Source: Lachnospiraceae bacterium
Lineage (GTDB): Bacteria > Bacillota > Clostridia > Lachnospirales > Lachnospiraceae
Assembly (NCBI GenBank): GCA_910574195.1
Contig: CAJTBF010000015.1
Location: 38,035 to 102,034 of the forward strand
Length of the DNA: 64,000 bases
Reading direction: 5' to 3'
Shown: piece by piece, positions 27,301-36,900 of the stretch
Position numbering within the stretch: position 1 is the first letter of the stretch
Layout of the letters: each line of letters opens with the position of its first letter
Notes under the pieces: model-generated
What the model was told of the DNA's origin: nothing
Databases searched by the model: none
The model's input: the letters and a program-made list of their open reading frames with translations, nothing else
Made by a program: the position numbers and the translations under genes

Positions 27301-27789
27301 CTATGTACACACGTTATTTAATATATTTAGTATCTTAACAGCTGAATCAAAATATTTAATAACCGTATCAATAGAAACAGATATACTATCACCATGGGCA
27401 AAATCGTTTCTTAATTGCACAAGGGAATTCAATTTATCCTTTTCTCCACTTTGCTTTATCTGCTGATCAAAAATATTTTTCCATTCCGAAGAAATGTTCT
27501 GTAACATATTGCTCATATTTCCTGTGTTAGGATTACACGAACTATCAATAATCGCTTTTTCAAGATATCCTTTTGCTTTCTCATTTGCACCAACAATCAA
27601 ATAATTATAAATCATATTTTTAAAAATAACTTCAACTGTACCACTTGCTTTGACAACAGCATAGGAAATCAAATATCTTGTTTTAGAATCAAATTGATTT
27701 CCATCATTGATCCATTTTCGAATACTATCAAGTTCTCCTCTTGTATCCGCAATCATTTGTAAAAATTCACCATTCATAAGTAACTCCAT
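27301..27789 (-). CDS. HEPN-domain protein (RiboL-PSP-HEPN-like)
   Basis: A 162-residue, mainly helical protein with the HEPN ribonuclease motif Rx4H in LRNDFAHGDS near residue 128. This matches the HEPN proteins often encoded right after DUF262 genes. HEPN proteins act as RNases or as partners of them in defence and toxin systems. The start overlaps the DUF262 stop by 23 bases, so translation is coupled; a second ATG at 27777 is an alternative start. The gene lies inside the BREX operon. Whether the motif is active here is not known. Confidence 0.72.
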   Translation of the reverse strand: MELLMNGEFLQMIADTRGELDSIRKWINDGNQFDSKTRYLISYAVVKASGTVEVIFKNMIYNYLIVGANEKAKGYLEKAIIDSSCNPNTGNMSNMLQNISSEWKNIFDQQIKQSGEKDKLNSLVQLRNDFAHGDSISVSIDTVIKYFDSAVKILNILNNVCT

Positions 27790-29200
27790 AAAGGAACTCA
27801 GCAGCTAATTGAATACGCATTTTAATATTATCAATATTAGTAGTTCTACTACTAGATACTCGATGAAACTCCTCATCTTTCAATAAATTCTTATATTTCT
27901 CCAGATAATTTTCTTCTGTGAATTTACATCCTGTTCTAATTGCATGTGAAGTTGCAACAGATATGGCATCAAAAATCGCAGGGTTTATTTTATTTGCAAA
28001 ATTTTCTGATTCTTTTTTTAAATTCTTAAATGCGTTTTCCCCAAATAATTCAAACACTTTATCAATCATTTTGATAAAATCTTGTTTCATATCAAGAATA
28101 TCTTCTTCTGTTGAATCCGTCTTTTCACTCATATATTGATTAAGATACTTGGCTAAATTTATTTGCTTTAATTGTCCCTCATTTCTGACATGTAAATCTC
28201 TCATAGCAAAATATCTTAAAATTAATTCTAAGTCCGCCATTCTGGAATCTTCTACATCTAACCCTAGAATCGTTCTCCATGAATTATGTTTATTTAATTC
28301 AAAAAGTAAGTCATTACATTTTCCTTGATATACACAATTTCGTATTTCTTGTGCTTTTAATGTCCTTCCTCCTGTATTGATTCGCTCAAAAATTTGAAAC
28401 ATACCAGTATCATTTCTAGGATACTTTTGTTCAAAAATAATCGCATGAATAGTAGTATTGCGTATGCGTCTCTTTTCTTCAGTATCAAGTTCAGCAAAAG
28501 CTTTTCCTCTCCATCTGGCATTTATATTTTCAGTATTAGATAATTTAAATATTTTTCCGTCCCCAGAAAAAACTCCTTTTACATAATCATATACTGTCAT
28601 AATTCGCTGAAATCCATCTATTATTAGCATTGTTCCATTTTGCTCTTTAGCAAAAAACACACTTGGCACAGGCAACCCTAATAATATGGAATCAATAAAT
28701 CTACTAGCTTCTGTCCTTGTCCAAACATATTTTCTTTGTAATTCTGGCTTTAGCAATTCACCCTCTTCATACATGGTAATAATTTCACGAAATGACAAAT
28801 CAGCTCCCCATGAATTGATATTGTACAAATCATCATCTGAATATGCCATTAGTTCTTCCACTGTTTCCTCTAATTTAATTTGTTTAGCTGCCATAGTCTT
28901 TTCTCCTTTGCAATATCGCAATACTAATTCTTCAAGTTCCAAGCATACTCTACTTTCAGATAAATCAATCACAATACAATAAAATGACCTTCTCCTTATT
29001 TTACATGTCTTATTCATATTGTTCATGTAAAGCGAAACAATCTTATTCAATGCCACTATTAATTTAATTTCATCACCTTTTCTGATAAATAGATAGTCTT
29101 CCTGTTCTAACAAATCGGAACTTTCCATAATTTTCTGTTTACCCAACATTTCTAAAATATGTTTCATTTCCACCAAAGATATAACCACTCTATATACCAT
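27767..29200 (-). CDS. DUF262 (GmrS-N-like) protein with unusual N-terminal extension
   Basis: The main body is a DUF262 domain, the ParB/Srx-like nucleotide-binding fold found in GmrSD type IV restriction enzymes. Motifs are PELQRKYVWTRTEASRFIDSI split by the family spacing, LIIDGFQRIMT and IFERINTGGRTLKAQEIRN. Two starts have good signals: ATG 29200 after GGAAGGAG (477 residues) and ATG 28894 after AAAGGAG (375 residues). The shorter form matches the usual domain start. The extra about 100 residues are not recognised and could be a fused small regulator. No HNH motif is seen at the C-terminus, so cleavage activity may depend on the HEPN partner. Confidence 0.8.
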   Translation of the reverse strand: MVYRVVISLVEMKHILEMLGKQKIMESSDLLEQEDYLFIRKGDEIKLIVALNKIVSLYMNNMNKTCKIRRRSFYCIVIDLSESRVCLELEELVLRYCKGEKTMAAKQIKLEETVEELMAYSDDDLYNINSWGADLSFREIITMYEEGELLKPELQRKYVWTRTEASRFIDSILLGLPVPSVFFAKEQNGTMLIIDGFQRIMTVYDYVKGVFSGDGKIFKLSNTENINARWRGKAFAELDTEEKRRIRNTTIHAIIFEQKYPRNDTGMFQIFERINTGGRTLKAQEIRNCVYQGKCNDLLFELNKHNSWRTILGLDVEDSRMADLELILRYFAMRDLHVRNEGQLKQINLAKYLNQYMSEKTDSTEEDILDMKQDFIKMIDKVFELFGENAFKNLKKESENFANKINPAIFDAISVATSHAIRTGCKFTEENYLEKYKNLLKDEEFHRVSSSRTTNIDNIKMRIQLAAEFLYGVTYEW

Positions 29201-29493
29201 TAAAGCTACTCCTTCCGTATTGATCTTTACCATATCTTTGGTATTATTACTTCAAATATTTTATCAAACATTTTTAATTACGATTAGTTTCGGATTTTTC
29301 AATTCATACTCACATGAATCCGTAATTTAGGTTTTACTTTCTCTAAATCTGTAAATTCTAACACACAATTACCGTATCTTGATCTTTTTTACCTTCCTCT
29401 GTTTACAATGAGAATCAATTTATTTTTCATATAGCTATCTTTCTATTTTATAAAATTACACTATTTTCAGTCCATCAGCTTTTACTCAAATTA

Positions 29494-29703
29494 CTATTTC
29501 ATCTGATATTCCTGTTCCAGTTCCTCCGCCAGATACGCATCGCTCATGCAGTGCATATCGGAAACACCGTCACGAATCAGCTGATAAACCTGGGAATGAT
29601 AAAAGAAATCCAATGCCGCATCCAGTGAAAGTCCCTGTTGTTTGGCAAAGCACTCAATGACACGGCTATATTTTTTCTGAAGCAAAATCGGATTTGCTGT
29701 CAT
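29494..29703 (-). CDS. Small helical protein of the DUF3990/DUF3791 module
   Basis: A 69-residue protein (LQKKYSRVIECFAKQQGL, then FFYHSQVYQLIRDG and a Glu-rich end). GGGAG precedes the ATG and the start overlaps the DUF3990 stop by four bases. Small proteins of this look are repeatedly found next to DUF3990 genes in gut Clostridia and may themselves be called DUF3791-like; that family assignment is tentative. By position it is a candidate antitoxin or partner subunit. The 290 bases downstream to the DUF262 gene are A+T-rich and hold no recognised gene. Confidence 0.6.
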   Translation of the reverse strand: MTANPILLQKKYSRVIECFAKQQGLSLDAALDFFYHSQVYQLIRDGVSDMHCMSDAYLAEELEQEYQMK

Positions 29704-30170
29704 AGTGTTTCACTCCCTTCAAAATGCAGCAGAGACAATGCTTTCTCTGTGCGGAAACATATTTGCAGGTTCGGCTTTTCATAGCGCAGGCGGTTGATGG
29801 CTTCCGTCTTATCAATCAGTCCATCAAAGAACAGCTCCACGGTATTAAACACCTTATCATTGGCAACACCACCCACAACAAGGTCATAATCTGTCGAATC
29901 TTTTCCGCTACGGCAGCACAGAATGAAATCCAGCCATTCTTCGGAATAGGAATCGAACTTCAGTGTTTTCAGTTCGGTTTCCCGGCTTTCATCGTATTCA
30001 TACTGTGAGATAATACCGTCTTTCCCACGGTGTTTGAACTTACCGCACCATTTCGTCGCCTGTTCATACAGCGGCGTGACATAAAAGCCACGTCCGAAGT
30101 CTACATTGGAGCGGGAATGAACCAAATCCGGCTTTGCAATCTCTAAGAAAGAGCCATGATAGAGAATCAT
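29700..30170 (-). CDS. DUF3990 protein, ADP-ribosyltransferase-like fold
   Basis: A 156-residue protein opening MILYHGSFLEIAKPDL and continuing with DFGRGFYVTPLYEQATKW. These are the signature of DUF3990, a family grouped by profile with ADP-ribosyltransferases. The YHGS histidine and GRGFYVT segment correspond to the NAD-binding core. QICFRTEKAL near the C-terminus carries the conserved Glu region. The gene overlaps its neighbours by four bases on each side (ATGA junctions), so three small genes form a tight translational unit between pglX and DUF262. A toxin or effector role is inferred, not shown. Confidence 0.75.
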   Translation of the reverse strand: MILYHGSFLEIAKPDLVHSRSNVDFGRGFYVTPLYEQATKWCGKFKHRGKDGIISQYEYDESRETELKTLKFDSYSEEWLDFILCCRSGKDSTDYDLVVGGVANDKVFNTVELFFDGLIDKTEAINRLRYEKPNLQICFRTEKALSLLHFEGSETL

Positions 30171-30406
30171 ACTTCCACACCCCTTTCTTTCATCACGTCA
30201 AGGAGATCATCAACGATATATTCCCGGCTCTGGGTATGCAGCACTTCATATTCCGGCACGATGTAGCCATGCAAAATATCGCTCTGTTTGGTAAATGCCT
30301 GATAAACACGTTCAGCATCCACACCCAGCTTTGCCGCCACATTTTCAATGCAAAATACAACAAACTCCAGCTCACTGGAATTTTTGATTTTTTCATCCGT
30401 CATCAT
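30167..30406 (-). CDS. DUF3791 family protein
   Basis: A 79-residue helical protein with the DUF3791 pattern: EFVVFCIENVAAKLGV, VYQAFTKQSDIL and LHTQSREYIVDDLLDVM. The ATG at 30406 has AAGGAGG eight bases upstream; a TTG at 30412 is less likely. It follows pglX by 13 bases and overlaps DUF3990 by four, so it is expressed with the BREX operon. In other genomes DUF3791 genes accompany DUF3990, which suggests an antitoxin or partner. Function is not established. Confidence 0.76.
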   Translation of the reverse strand: MMTDEKIKNSSELEFVVFCIENVAAKLGVDAERVYQAFTKQSDILHGYIVPEYEVLHTQSREYIVDDLLDVMKERGVEV

Positions 30407-30419
30407 ACGCAAGCCCTCC

Positions 30420-33400
30420 TTACTTTATTTTAGCCAAAACATCCTGGAAAATTGCATAATTCTTCTTCACGCCCTTGTCCAGATCAATGGAAATCATCTG
30501 ATCGGCAAGGTGATGAATCTTTTCCTCATAAGTTCTGATTTCCGTATCCTGTGCCTGCAAGGTGGTCAGCTTTTTATTCAGCTTCACACGCTCGCCAGTG
30601 GAAGCATTGGCAATACGCTGTTCCAGATCGGCAATGGCAGTGCGATAACGAGCCTGCTGTTCATGCACATAGTCGGTACGGATACGGGCAATGGTATCTG
30701 GCTGATAACGGTGCATATAAATCAGCGCCTTAAAGCCGTTCTTCTTGCCGCTGTCAAACAGCCAGTAAATCGGGCGTTTCTGATAAATCTTGCAATGGTC
30801 AGAATAAAAGTCACTCAGGAAATAACTCCTAATTACGTCCTTCGGTTGGCCTTTGCCGCCCAGTGCATCGGCAATGAATTTCAAATTTTCGTCCAGCGTA
30901 TCTGCACCGTAAACGGTTTTCACAAATTCCACGAACAGACCGACAATATCATCCTCGAAGTATTCATCGTCACAAATCGGGATAATGTTATCCTTATCAG
31001 CCGCAAAAGAAGCATACTTGCTGGCATCCCATTCGCCACCTGCATAGGCAAGACCATCCACATCCAGAGAATAACGACCAAACATGCAGCCAACCGCATA
31101 GGAAATGAAAGAACGAATATCTCTGCCAACGTCAGCCTTGCGGACAGTGACATCCTTATCCTCAACTTCCAGTGTCAGCTCATCCTGCAAACCGTAAATG
31201 TCAATGAAAATACGATTCAGTTCTTCCTCGTTAGCTTTCAGATGGTTAAAACGGTTATCGCATTCAGTCTGCCACTGGTCAAAGGCTTCAGCAATAGTAG
31301 AAACTTTACGAAGCAGAGGGTGGCGCTGGAAGTCCCATGAGGTTTCAAAGGAATCCCAATCATCACGAGAACAATTTATATTACATTTTGCCAATTTTTG
31401 AATAGATACACTCTTATTGTCATTGTAAATAATCGGAATCTTGTTAATATATCCAGACTCGAAACCTATTGTTGGACTAATAATAGCTAAAATATCTGCA
31501 ACAATATTTGTATTCAAAAGTCCTGTCAGATAATCTAATAATTCAGTATTATCTGAAATCACTGACTGCCCGCTATTACTTATAATCGCCCCTTGATAAT
31601 ACCGTCTGAAGCTGGTCTTTTTTGATGACACAACCGTCCATGTAATACCTTCATGAAAATAATATTGCTCATTTGAAATTTTCCAGCCCAAATTATCACC
31701 AAGCTGTGGATAAACTCTTCTTGTATTATCTTTTATTTCTTTTCCATCATTTTCCCAATTAACAACGTATTCATTATTGCCGTACCAACGTCTAAATTCT
31801 CCACCTTTGTTATAAGGAATCCATTTTGCATGAACCCGTAATGCTTCTTCTGCATTGGCACATGAACAATACATTTTGTTTCGTTCAATTTCATGCCAGA
31901 AACGTAAGAAACGGTCATTATCTCCAGTTCTCATTCCAATACCAGCAAACGCAATATCCCTGATAGTTTTTCCAGCAAATAGAGCTGTAAAATTCTCACT
32001 CACCCAATATGCAACTGGATTTCCTGGAATTTTAGCAAAATTAGTCTGATCGGTAATAAAGTTACCTTTTCCAGATAAAAATGCCATTTCACGGGCTTCA
32101 ACACCTTCAACTTCTCCTTGTTTTTCAAACAAGCGCCGATAACTGCCCTTATATCCTTCACTCAATCGCTTTGCAAAAACGAAAGAGGTTGTACCAAAAT
32201 CAGAACCAAAAATACCTCGCCCTGGATGCACCATATTAACAAGTGTTTGAACGCCTAATAACTTACCTCGCAACTTCTCATAACTGGAAAGGGACATCCA
32301 TACAGGAATATTGATCATCGACCAAAATCCATTATTTTTGCAAAGCATTGTCGAACGTTCCATACATACTGTACTCAGATCGCTCTTACTGTCTGGATAA
32401 CTTTTTTTAACATAATCTGAAAGTTTTGCACCCATGCCAGAGCTACCCATATACGGCGGATTTGTCACTACCACATCATATTTCTGTGCCAGTACTTCTG
32501 CCACCTGTACCAACGGCAGTAATTCTCTCAATGCCGTCTCACGAGACATATTTATATCTTCTGTAATTTCTGCAAAACGGTCATACAGAGCAAACCAATC
32601 CTGCGGTGTTACGGTCAAAATAGAACCGTATTCCTTTGCATCATGCAGCTCTTTGATGATGGTATCAATAGCGGCAGTCAGCTTCATATCACCATTACAG
32701 AAATAATCCACTGCAAATTTATCTACATGGTTACTCTCCACAATGGCATACACATGGGGCTGAATGCCACGGCTGAAGAAACGGCGGTCATACTGGCGTG
32801 CTTTCATCATTACCGCAAAGTAAGCCAGCTGTGCTGCACGGTCATCAATATCCAGACCGTAAAGATTGTTCTCTACAATGCTTGCCACCGCTTCACGGAC
32901 GGTATAGCCGTAAGATTCATAAATCTTCATCAACACATCAAACATATACGCAAGAATATGACCAGAACCGGAGCAGGGATCAATGACTTTCAACTGATCC
33001 GGTGTCAATGCGGCATATTCCTTGCGAATCTCGGCAAGCTGTACCTGCACTTCCGGTTCCTGCTCGGCTTCTTCCAGATAGTAGTGCCATTTGGTATCTT
33101 CTGGGGCACGATTTCCAGCAACATAGGCAGACTGTTCTTCCTCTGTCGGCAAAAGCTGATTCTTAGCATCCGGGTGTCCCTCCAGCCATAAACGACCAAG
33201 GCTGTTCTCTACCATGTAGCGGACGATCCAGTCCGGTGTGAAAAGCTGGGTTGCTGCAGGAATGTTTTCTTTTGTGATTTTCACATTCTTTTTCAGTGCT
33301 GCGAAAACATCGTCTTTTTTCTCACTGTTATAATACTGATACAGCCAGCCGATGATCTGGACAGCATCTTTCCAGTCATCCTCCGGTATCAGCTCGATCA

Positions 33401-33971
33401 TCTGCTGAATCACACTGCCTTCACGGAGCAGATTGTCCGGTAGAAGAAGCTCGGTATAATCTGCAATCTTCTGGAACATTCCCGGCAGAATCTTATTCAG
33501 GGCATTACACTGTACAATCAGCAGATATTTATATAGTTCTTCTGTCTTTTCGGCTTCCTTCAACTCATAGATCTTTGCCATATTCAATCCATCCAAATCC
33601 AAATGAATGGCTTCGGCTATAATCTGCGGCTTAAAGTTGTTTTCCTCGTCCGTGAACACACGCACATGGGAAGGAAGATAACCGTTGACTTCCATAAAAC
33701 GCAGGGCAGAGAAGCGATTAAACCAGGTATAGGCAACCTCCTCCATGACTTGCTGATATCCTTTATTATTGATCTCAGTAATCAAGGCTTGTCGCTGTTT
33801 CTTTTCATCCGTAGTAAGGACTTTGCCATTCATTGTGCCCGATATAATCTCTGCAGCAGTTTCTCCATAACCTTCCTCTGTGATACCATATTCCACACCT
33901 TTCAGGGAAACACGGGCGATCAGCTCTGTTCTTGCCCAGACAGCAAATTTTTTAATCGCATTCTTATCCAT
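30420..33971 (-). CDS. pglX: BREX type 1 adenine-specific methyltransferase PglX
   Basis: A 1183-residue N6-adenine DNA methyltransferase, the enzyme that marks host DNA in type 1 BREX. The SAM motif is DPCSGSGH at residues 331-338 and the catalytic motif is NPPY at 504-507 in VVTNPPYMGSSG. A long C-terminal half contains the target-recognition region and a coiled-coil-like end (QQARYRTAIADLEQRI). It starts ten bases after brxC with AAGGAG. The length and full motif set indicate an intact gene. The target sequence cannot be read from the protein; it could be found from methylome data. Confidence 0.97.
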   Translation of the reverse strand: MDKNAIKKFAVWARTELIARVSLKGVEYGITEEGYGETAAEIISGTMNGKVLTTDEKKQRQALITEINNKGYQQVMEEVAYTWFNRFSALRFMEVNGYLPSHVRVFTDEENNFKPQIIAEAIHLDLDGLNMAKIYELKEAEKTEELYKYLLIVQCNALNKILPGMFQKIADYTELLLPDNLLREGSVIQQMIELIPEDDWKDAVQIIGWLYQYYNSEKKDDVFAALKKNVKITKENIPAATQLFTPDWIVRYMVENSLGRLWLEGHPDAKNQLLPTEEEQSAYVAGNRAPEDTKWHYYLEEAEQEPEVQVQLAEIRKEYAALTPDQLKVIDPCSGSGHILAYMFDVLMKIYESYGYTVREAVASIVENNLYGLDIDDRAAQLAYFAVMMKARQYDRRFFSRGIQPHVYAIVESNHVDKFAVDYFCNGDMKLTAAIDTIIKELHDAKEYGSILTVTPQDWFALYDRFAEITEDINMSRETALRELLPLVQVAEVLAQKYDVVVTNPPYMGSSGMGAKLSDYVKKSYPDSKSDLSTVCMERSTMLCKNNGFWSMINIPVWMSLSSYEKLRGKLLGVQTLVNMVHPGRGIFGSDFGTTSFVFAKRLSEGYKGSYRRLFEKQGEVEGVEAREMAFLSGKGNFITDQTNFAKIPGNPVAYWVSENFTALFAGKTIRDIAFAGIGMRTGDNDRFLRFWHEIERNKMYCSCANAEEALRVHAKWIPYNKGGEFRRWYGNNEYVVNWENDGKEIKDNTRRVYPQLGDNLGWKISNEQYYFHEGITWTVVSSKKTSFRRYYQGAIISNSGQSVISDNTELLDYLTGLLNTNIVADILAIISPTIGFESGYINKIPIIYNDNKSVSIQKLAKCNINCSRDDWDSFETSWDFQRHPLLRKVSTIAEAFDQWQTECDNRFNHLKANEEELNRIFIDIYGLQDELTLEVEDKDVTVRKADVGRDIRSFISYAVGCMFGRYSLDVDGLAYAGGEWDASKYASFAADKDNIIPICDDEYFEDDIVGLFVEFVKTVYGADTLDENLKFIADALGGKGQPKDVIRSYFLSDFYSDHCKIYQKRPIYWLFDSGKKNGFKALIYMHRYQPDTIARIRTDYVHEQQARYRTAIADLEQRIANASTGERVKLNKKLTTLQAQDTEIRTYEEKIHHLADQMISIDLDKGVKKNYAIFQDVLAKIK

Positions 33972-33981
33972 ACTCGTCTCC

Positions 33982-36900
33982 TTAATTCAGCTTGATCTCG
34001 TCGCAATTCTTCAGCAACTGTTTCAGCTGAGAACGAATCTTCTCTACATAATCATCAATATCCGCATCCGTCTGTAAGGTCTTTGCCTGGAATACAACCT
34101 GACGGTTATAAGCACGAACCACTTTTTTCTTTACCGGAGCAGCTTCTTTTCCCGACTGTGTCGGCTGTATTGGCGGCTTCGGTGCAGGTGGAGCCAGAAC
34201 AGACTCAATATTGCTAACCGTATCATCCTTATACTGACACATCGGTAGGAACATAGCATCCAAAAGTGCAAGGCTCTTTAATTCTGCAATTTTCTCCTTG
34301 CACTGGCTGAAATACCGGTCTGATTTCTCAATCAGATAGGATGCCTTAGCATCGCCGTTTGCTGCAGTGTGAGTGGCTTCCATACACTGACGAACAGTTT
34401 CCAGAACCTCGGCACGTTTTTCTTCCAACATCTTGTCATGGGCGGTACGAACTGTCCCCATTAACGGGTTCAGTTCCCGAATCCGGTTATAGTTGAACTT
34501 ATTTCCGGTCTGAACCATAGTAATCAGGCGAATGGTATTCAGCGCCTTGTATGCTTCTTCATTTTCTGCAATCCGGTCAAGGTCGTCATGCAAAGATTTT
34601 TCAAACTGTACTGCCTGGTCGAATACCGTTACCTGGGTCTTGAAGAAGTTTTCAATGCCGTTGCTCATGGCTTCTTTGTTATCAAAGAGAGCATCCTCTT
34701 TTTTCAAGACACGCTCAATCAGGGCAATATTGTCTTTCTTCTGAGAAAGTACATCATCCATCAGATGAATAGCTTCCTGTACCAATGCACGATCCGGGTA
34801 TTTATGTCCATCATAGCGGGCATCCAAAGAAGCATAGTAATCACGCTGTTCACTGAATTTCTCAGTCACAAAGCGAATCAGACCATCTTCATCATCCGGC
34901 ACATCCATGATATCAAAATACTCACGGAGCATTGCTTTTACATCACGCATCATCGTAGCGGAAATAGTTTTACGCTTACTGATGGAAGTTTTACCGATCT
35001 CGCTCTTTTTACGAAGCATATTCGGCAGTTTCGGGTCATCCGGCTGAATTGTATTGCCTGCATACTTGATGGTTACTTTCTGGGAATAAATCAGCTGTGC
35101 CGCAACCGCAGCAATGTCAATTTCTTTCCAGCCATACGGGATCGCACTGTATTTGCTCTGCACATCTGCCATAGAAGTAGGCAGTTTCTTTGCATCCTGC
35201 ATTTCCAGATATTCTTCCATAGCAGAAGCAGCATCCCGGTTCGGCTCCATGCCCGGAAGTGCCGTTACCGCACCTGTCAGAATCGCAATAATATCTGCAT
35301 CACTGCCTGCATTTTCTGTAATCAAATCCAGCTTGTTATATACATGAACAACCAAATATTCAAGGGACTGGTCAATCTTGCTCTTGGCATTTCCGGTTTT
35401 GATTTCCAGATGTTCCCCATCTACATAGAACTGCGCCCTTTCAATAGCGTTCTGCAATTCGGTCATGGCACTCAGCTCATATTTTCCGGCTTCATCCTGC
35501 TGATCGCTGATGATTTTCTGCACACTCTTTGGAAGCTGGCTTACATTTCGTTGCTTTACATACTTACGAATCTTCATCGCCGATTCCAGCGATTCATAAT
35601 AAGGTGTATCAGCTAGAACCACGATTGCTTCGTTACCTTTAGATTCTGCCATCAGACGATAATCTGTTTTTTCAATGGCATCGGTAGCAACAGTCAGAAA
35701 ACGCAGACGCATACCGCCTGTTGCCACACCAACAGTAATGCCATCCACCATCTGATCGAAAGCAAAGTCATATTTTCCATAACGGAACTTCTTGGTCGTG
35801 AAAATATCACCGTAAATCATCTGAGAAATACGTTCCACAATAGAAGCAGTATCTACATTGGTATCTCTGATCTCACGCTGAATATCTTGTTCTTCGTCAG
35901 TCAAAAAGTTATAAGTGTCACCGATTCTGCCAATATAGTTCTGGTTCATCAAACGGTCAAGGCATCCACGGACAGCTTCACGCATGATAATCTTATCTAC
36001 ACGAATATCGTCTGCCATGAGGATAACGATATTATCCAAATTGGAAGGAATATCATCAATATAGCGAATCAGATACAGAAGTTTCAGCACATCTACATCC
36101 TGCTGCTCAATACCATCACCGTTGTCAGCAGCTTTCTGGCAACGCTCAATCACCCGACGGATAGAACCGTCAAGGAATGTATGTACGGTATCATAAAACT
36201 GAAAGAATGGAACAAGCGCATACTCGTCCTTCTCCTGAATTTTCTGTGCAGCTTCCTGGAAACCAGAGAGCATGGAACGCTCACCACCAGACAGATGCTT
36301 TCCGGAATTTCCATGCTTGCGAATTTCAGCGAATACCTTCTGCATGATGATAAACTGATACGGCACGAACGGAAAGTTCTCTGTAAATTCTCTCGAACCG
36401 GAGTAGCCTTTAATATCCAGAATAGAGCCGCTGAAGCTGAACAGGTTACGCAAAACAGAATCATTCTGCTCATAAACACCTTCCAAATCTTTGGCTACTT
36501 CCGGTTTCTTTTTCAGAATACGCTTCTGGATGACTTCATCCACGGAGGAAGAAGATAAGCTCAGTCTTGTTTTAAAACGAGCCTGAATACGTGAAAATTC
36601 ATCGGCACGAACTTTGATGATTTCATCAATGGCTTCCTGTCCAGTGCAGATCACCCAAATCTTGCCCTCGCACTCACTTCCGATTTTCTCGGTCAGAGAC
36701 TGAAGGTTCAAAAGCATATCGGTATCTGTGCCGACATACTGCCCAACCTCGTCAATCATAAAAAGAAGACGGAAGTTCGCAGGCTTTGTATCCACATAGG
36801 CTTTCATATCTTCTACAAGTTGTGAGATAGAAATTTCTGTTGCGGTTTTATCATTAAACCAGACTCGCGCATCGTCCTCACTCATATCCAGAACTTCCAT

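Noticed and set aside
34588..35616. Long open frames on the plus strand opposite brxC and other BREX genes
   Set aside because: They are antisense shadows of long, well-recognised genes. They lack ribosome-binding sites and resemble no protein family.
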